Source of the DNA: Streptomyces lincolnensis | GTDB taxonomy: Bacteria; Actinomycetota; Actinomycetes; Streptomycetales; Streptomycetaceae | Direction of reading: 5' to 3' | Assembly (NCBI RefSeq): GCF_021173675.1 | Contig: NZ_JAIHON010000031.1 | Coordinates: forward strand, 1-44,058 | DNA length: 44,058 bases | Shown here: one piece after another, positions 40,439 through 44,058 of the stretch | Position numbering within the stretch: position 1 is the stretch's first letter | Layout of the letters: each line of letters starts with the position of its first letter | Translations under genes and position numbers: made by a program | The notes under the pieces: generated by a model | Told to the model about the DNA's origin: nothing | Seen by the model: only the letters and a program-made list of their open reading frames with translations | Database searches by the model: none

Positions 40439-41185
40439 ATGCGGGCAGATGTTCGGCAAGTGGCCGACGGTACTTATCTGGTGCACGGCAGCAACACCAA
40501 CTGGGTGATCCTCACCGAGGGGGACGCCGCCACACTGATCGACACCGGCTACCCCGGGGACCGCGCCCAGCTGCTCTCCTCCCTCGCGGAGGTGGGCAGT
40601 TCACCGGAGGCCGTCGAGGCCGTGCTCATCACCCACGCCCACAACGACCACCTCGGCTCCGCCGAGTTCCTGCGCGCCACCTACGGCATGCCCGTCTACA
40701 CGCACGAGGCCGAGGTCCCGCACGCCCGGCGGGACTTCCTGGACCAGGTGAGCGTCGGGACGGTACTGAAGAACGGCTGGCGGCCCGGTGTCCTGCCGTG
40801 GGCCGTGCACGCGCTCCGCTCGGGCGGCACCGCCCATGTGCCGGTCGCCTCGCCGCAGCCGCTCCCGACGGCCGGCCCACTGGACCTGCCCGGCAGACCC
40901 GTGCCGGTGCACACCCCCGGCCACACCGACGGGCACAGCGCCTTCCACCTCCCCGAGCGCGGGGTGGTGGTCTCCGGCGACGCCCTGGTCAGCGGCCACC
41001 CCACCTCCCGGGCAAAGGGCCCGCAGCTGCTGCCGGACATGTTCCACCACGAGCGGTCCGCCGCCGTGGCCTCCCTGACCGCGTTCGAGAAGCTGGACGG
41101 CGATCTGCTGGCACCCGGGCACGGACCCGTCCACCGCGGTCCGGTCCGTGAAGCGGCACTTCAGGCCCGGGAGAAAGCGCTTTAA
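40439..41185 (+). CDS. Metallo-beta-lactamase-fold hydrolase
   Basis: A 248-residue MBL-fold enzyme. The zinc motif HAHNDH lies at His66, His68, Asp70 and His71; further ligands are the His in PVHTPGHTDGHS (about 160-170), the Asp in VVSGDALVSG and the C-terminal His in LAPGHGPVH. It resembles glyoxalase-II-like or lactonase-type hydrolases; the substrate is unknown. ATG 40439 lies within a weakly ribosome-like stretch (GGGGCG), so a start two or three codons away cannot be excluded. It precedes the DUF4032 gene by 113 bases with a direct repeat between them. Confidence 0.88.
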   Translation: MRADVRQVADGTYLVHGSNTNWVILTEGDAATLIDTGYPGDRAQLLSSLAEVGSSPEAVEAVLITHAHNDHLGSAEFLRATYGMPVYTHEAEVPHARRDFLDQVSVGTVLKNGWRPGVLPWAVHALRSGGTAHVPVASPQPLPTAGPLDLPGRPVPVHTPGHTDGHSAFHLPERGVVVSGDALVSGHPTSRAKGPQLLPDMFHHERSAAVASLTAFEKLDGDLLAPGHGPVHRGPVREAALQAREKAL

Positions 41186-41246
41186 GGTGAGGTGACGATC
41201 ACCGGCGGGGCATCGCCTGCGACGGAGCACGGGTGCCCACCGCCTC

Positions 41247-41283
41247 GTGAGACCCCGTAAGACCTGGTGAGACCCCGTAAGAC
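41247..41283 (+). repeat. Direct repeat before the DUF4032 gene
   Basis: GTGAGACCCCGTAAGAC occurs at 41247-41263 and again at 41267-41283, identical over 17 bases with a 20-base period (two helical turns). The second copy ends 15 bases before the DUF4032 start codon. The spacing suits a regulator binding the same DNA face twice, or a local duplication of the leader. Confidence 0.7.
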
Positions 41284-41298
41284 AAGGACACGCGACCC

Positions 41299-42537
41299 AT
41301 GGCTCTGCAGATCAGCGCGACCACCCCGGAGCACCCCGCGCTCCTGCTCGAACTGCCGTGGCACCTCCCCCTGGAGGAGTGGCCCGAGGAGTACCTGGTG
41401 CCGCTGCCGCGCGGTATCTCCCGCCACGTCGTGCGCTACGCCCGGGCCGGCGACGAGGTGATCGCCGTCAAGGAACTCGCCGAGCGTCCGGCGCTGCGCG
41501 AGTACGAGCTGCTGCGCGACCTGGACCGCATCGGCATCCCGGCCGTCGACCCGCTCGCCGTGGTCACCGGGCGCACCGACGCCGACGACGGCCCGCTGGA
41601 ATCGGTGCTGGTCACCCGGCACCTGGGCGGCTCGATGCCGTACCGGTCGATGTTCGAGACGACGATGCGGCCCGCCACCATGCACCGCCTGATGGACGCG
41701 CTGGCGGTGCTCCTGGTGCGGCTGCACCTCGCCGGGTTCGCCTGGGGCGACTGCTCGCTGTCCAACACCCTGTTCCGGCGGGACGCGGGCGCCTACGCCG
41801 CCTACCTGGTGGACGCGGAGACCGGTGATCTGCACACCCAGCTCAGCTCGGGGCAGCGCGACTACGACCTGGACCTGGCCCGGGTCAACATCAGCGGGGA
41901 ACTGCTCGACCTGGAGGCCTCCGGGGCGCTGCACCCCTCCGTGGACCCGATCGAGTTCGGCATGGAGATCTGCGCGCGCTACGCGCGCCTGTGGGAGGAG
42001 CTGACCCGCACGTCCGTCTACCCGGCGGGCAAGTACCACTACATCGAGCGCCGGATCCGCCGTCTGAACGACCTCGGTTTCGACGTGGCCGAGATGCAGA
42101 TCGAGCACGCCCCGAACGGCGACACGGTCACCTTCGTGCCCAAGGTCGTGGACGCCGGCCACCACCAGCGCCAGCTGCTGCGGCTGACCGGGCTGGACAC
42201 CGAGGAGAATCAGGCCCGGCGGCTGCTCAACGACCTGGAGAGCTGGATGGCCACCCAGGACGACTACGCCCCGGGCGACCCGCTCGGTGCCCGCCCCGAG
42301 GTGCTCGCCCACCGCTGGGTCCGGGACGTCTTCCGGCCCACCGTGCGGGCGGTGCCCCTGGAGATGCGCGGCTCGATGGACCCGGCCGAGATCTACCACG
42401 AGCTCCTGGAGCACCGCTGGTACATGTCCGAGCGGGCACAGCACGACATCGGGCTGGACACGGCGGTGCAGGACTACATCTCCCACATCCTGCCCAAGGC
42501 CCGCGAGACGCTCCAGCCCTCGCCCTCCGCGGACTGA
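41299..42537 (+). CDS. DUF4032 kinase-like protein
   Basis: A 412-residue protein. Residues 30-215 look like a protein-kinase fold: a VIAVKELAE strand near residue 55 holds the ATP-lysine, FAWGDCSLSNTLF near 150 is the catalytic loop with Asp and Asn, and YLVDAETGD near 172 replaces DFG. The C-terminal half is the DUF4032 module (MEICARYARLWEELT, GKYHYIERRIRRLNDLGFDV). Annotated families link DUF4032 to lipopolysaccharide-kinase-like enzymes; the substrate is unknown. ATG 41299 has AAGGA 9-10 bases upstream. The TGA stop coincides with one copy of the target duplication of the element at 42538-42665. Confidence 0.87.
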   Translation: MALQISATTPEHPALLLELPWHLPLEEWPEEYLVPLPRGISRHVVRYARAGDEVIAVKELAERPALREYELLRDLDRIGIPAVDPLAVVTGRTDADDGPLESVLVTRHLGGSMPYRSMFETTMRPATMHRLMDALAVLLVRLHLAGFAWGDCSLSNTLFRRDAGAYAAYLVDAETGDLHTQLSSGQRDYDLDLARVNISGELLDLEASGALHPSVDPIEFGMEICARYARLWEELTRTSVYPAGKYHYIERRIRRLNDLGFDVAEMQIEHAPNGDTVTFVPKVVDAGHHQRQLLRLTGLDTEENQARRLLNDLESWMATQDDYAPGDPLGARPEVLAHRWVRDVFRPTVRAVPLEMRGSMDPAEIYHELLEHRWYMSERAQHDIGLDTAVQDYISHILPKARETLQPSPSAD

Positions 42538-42668
42538 GAGCCTGTCTTTGGCCCCCCGTCGTCCGCGCGCGGCGCGGGCGCAGCGGCGGTCGGTGCGTGC
42601 GATCGGCGTGCGGCGAGCGTGCGTGCCGGGCGTCGGGGCGCAGGCGGGGGTTCAAAGACAGGCTCTGA
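42535..42668. mobile_element. MITE-like element with 13-bp terminal inverted repeats and TGA duplication
   Basis: GAGCCTGTCTTTG (42538-42550) and CAAAGACAGGCTC (42653-42665) are perfect inverted ends of a 128-bp unit without an open frame. TGA stands directly outside both ends (42535-42537, 42666-42668), as expected of a three-base TNA target duplication made by some IS5-family transposases. The interior is GC-rich and partly self-complementary near the ends. A transcription terminator would not normally have a 102-base loop. Copies elsewhere were not searched. Confidence 0.6.
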
Positions 42669-42669
42669 C

Positions 42670-43542
42670 TCAGGCCTGCGGCACCACGGCCACCGGGCAG
42701 CCCGCGTGGTGCAGGACGCCGTGGGCGACCGAGCCGATGCGGGCGCCGACGGCGGTGCGGTGGGCGCGCCGCCCGACGACCATCAGCTGGGCCTGGCCCG
42801 CCACGGACAGCAGCACCTGCCCGGCGCTGCCCATCTCCACGTGCTCGACGACCGGCACGTCGGGGAAGCGGTCCCGCCACGGCTGGAGCGCCGCCGCCAG
42901 GGCCTTCTTCTCGTACGGCTCCAGACCGCCGGCCTCGTCGAGGAGCTTCAGCGAGGCCGGGCTGTAGGCGAACAGCGGCGGCAGGGTCCAGGCCCGCACC
43001 GCGCGGACGGCGGCACCGCGCGCCGCGGCCGTCTCGAACGCGAACCGCAGGGCCTCGGCGCTGTCCTGCGGGTCGCCCTGCTGGCCCACGACGATCTCGC
43101 GGCCGGCCGCCTCGGCGGCGGGCTCGTCACGGGCGCGCACCAGGACCACGGGCCGCGCCGACTCCACGATGACCTGCTGGCCGACCGAACCGACCAGGAA
43201 GCCGACGACCCGGCCGTGGCCGCGCGAGCCGAGGACCAGCATCTCCGCCTCGGCCGCCGCGGCGACCAGCGCGTCCACGCCGCCGCCCTCCACCACGTCG
43301 GTGGACACCTCCAGCTCCGGGTGCCGCTCGGTGACGGTCCGGGCCGCCTCGCCGACCGCCTCCCGGGCCCAGCCGAGCTGGACGTCCGGGTCGGCGGCCT
43401 CGATCGCCTCGTACGACTGGAACCGCCAGGCGTGCACCACCCGCAGCGCCAGCCTCCGGCGGACCGCCTCCCGGGCGGCCCAGGCCAGTGCGGCCAGGCT
43501 CTCCTCGGTTCCGTCGACCCCTGCCGTGATCGGGCGCGTCAT
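42670..43542 (-). CDS. Tandem universal stress protein (UspA family)
   Basis: A 290-residue protein with two USP domains (about 1-140 and 148-290). Each carries the ATP-binding motif G-2X-G-9X-G-S/T: GSRGHGRVVGFLVGSVGQ in the first and GRRAHRTAVGARIGSVAHG (with Ala for the second Gly) in the second, so the first domain binds ATP and the second perhaps less well. Both begin with the family strand ITAGVDGTEESLAAL or IVVGQQGDPQDSAEAL. ATG 43542 has AGAGG about eight bases upstream. Such proteins are induced under hypoxia, starvation or osmotic stress. Converges with the DUF4032 gene across the MITE-like element. Confidence 0.9.
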   Translation of the reverse strand: MTRPITAGVDGTEESLAALAWAAREAVRRRLALRVVHAWRFQSYEAIEAADPDVQLGWAREAVGEAARTVTERHPELEVSTDVVEGGGVDALVAAAAEAEMLVLGSRGHGRVVGFLVGSVGQQVIVESARPVVLVRARDEPAAEAAGREIVVGQQGDPQDSAEALRFAFETAAARGAAVRAVRAWTLPPLFAYSPASLKLLDEAGGLEPYEKKALAAALQPWRDRFPDVPVVEHVEMGSAGQVLLSVAGQAQLMVVGRRAHRTAVGARIGSVAHGVLHHAGCPVAVVPQA

Positions 43543-43772
43543 GCCGTCCGCCTCTCTGTCTCTGTCGCGGTCGAAATCCGTGCGTACGGCCCAGTCTTCA
43601 CCACACGGCCCCCCTCGCCACGCAGCCCCCCGGCGTCCACCGCTCCCGGCCTCCCGGGCCCTTGGCCCATACCTGCGCGAAGCAGGGCGATCGAACATAC
43701 GATGGGCGGGACCGGGCCGGTGACCACAGGGACACCGTGCCCCCGCATCCAACCACTCGGGGTGGGAGACGT

Positions 43773-44058
43773 ATGGCACAGGCCGCGGACGCTGCGCGGA
43801 CGGTCATCCTGACCGTGGACGACGACCCGGGAGTCTCCCGTGCCGTCGCCCGCGACCTGCGACGGCGCTACGGCGAGTCGTACCGGATCGTGCGCGCGGA
43901 GTCCGGCGAGTCCGCCCTGGAGGCGCTGCGGGAGCTGAAGCTGCGCGGTGATCTGGTCGCGGTGATCCTGGCCGACTACCGGATGCCCCAGATGAACGGC
44001 ATCGAGTTCCTCGAACAGGCCCTGGACGTGTATCCGGGCGCCCGGCGCGTGCTGCTGA
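43773..44058 (+). CDS. Response regulator receiver domain, 3' end missing
   Basis: The first 95 residues of a protein that starts with a receiver domain: acidic Asp16-Asp17-Asp18 (VDDDPG), phospho-acceptor Asp68 (ILADYRMP) and the RRVLL strand at the window edge before the expected Thr/Ala. ATG 43773 has GGGAG five bases upstream. The opening sequence resembles streptomycete proteins in which a receiver is fused to a thioredoxin-reductase-like FAD domain; if so the gene continues for more than a kilobase to the right. This extension is inference. Confidence 0.85.
   Translation, partial: MAQAADAARTVILTVDDDPGVSRAVARDLRRRYGESYRIVRAESGESALEALRELKLRGDLVAVILADYRMPQMNGIEFLEQALDVYPGARRVLL

Noticed and set aside
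43543..43772. Small genes in the gap before the last response regulator
   Set aside because: Short frames on both strands have no start signal or recognisable sequence; the gap is probably only promoters for the divergent stress protein and regulator genes.

Overview
The window is high-GC actinobacterial DNA that reads as a Streptomyces chromosome. GTG starts are frequent, genes are tightly packed with 1-4 base overlaps, and there are DUF families and regulators typical of the genus: WhiB-like proteins, many RsbW-type ATPases and a SigB-type sigma factor. Gene order recalls the osmotic-stress/SigB region of the S. coelicolor group, but that comes from memory and was not searched. Both window edges cut genes.

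Bases 1-9136: three genes of the GlgE alpha-glucan pathway (end of trehalose synthase, maltokinase, branching enzyme), then a YbdK-type carboxylate-amine ligase, a small DUF6480 membrane protein, a long-chain acyl-CoA synthetase and an RsbW-like ATPase. Bases 9167-15387: the regulatory core. An RsbW-like ATPase and a PRC-barrel protein lie on the minus strand, divergent from a STAS anti-sigma antagonist. The antagonist is followed by five overlapping genes: RsbR, RsbS, RsbT, an ATPase-PP2C fusion (RsbX-like) and a degenerate-ATPase/coiled-coil/GAF/PP2C protein (RsbU-like). This is a complete stressosome-type partner-switching pathway. Bases 15585-23395: type II NADH dehydrogenase, DUF4287 protein, FUSC-type membrane protein, a two-gene minus operon with DUF1206, a DUF5133 protein carrying eight 18-bp repeats, a SigB/SigF-family sigma factor, another RsbW-like ATPase and a small orphan.

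Bases 23465-30851: a lysine/arginine-decarboxylase-fold PLP enzyme, a noncoding stretch with a textbook terminator, a lone cyclic-nucleotide-binding-domain protein, an MFS exporter, a LysE/ArgP divergent pair with a clear operator, and a TetR gene divergent from a saccharopine-dehydrogenase-like gene. Bases 30997-36623: WhiB-like protein, DUF6098 protein with the best SigB-type promoter in the window, a two-component system next to an L,D-transpeptidase lipoprotein, and a secreted M1 peptidase. Bases 36799-44058: DUF488 protein, a TetR/FAD-dehydrogenase operon with a double palindromic operator, AlkB-like dioxygenase, metallo-beta-lactamase-fold hydrolase, DUF4032 kinase-like protein, a 128-bp MITE-like element, a tandem universal stress protein and the start of a response regulator.

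Together the genes suggest a stress island. Stressosome and anti-sigma switches would sense stress and release a SigB-family sigma factor. Likely outputs are compatible-solute and glucan metabolism, respiration, envelope maintenance and PRC-barrel/DUF proteins. Three matches to the published Streptomyces SigB promoter pattern (GNNT, 14-16 bases, GGGTAC/T) lie upstream of genes here. No tRNA, rRNA or CRISPR array was seen.
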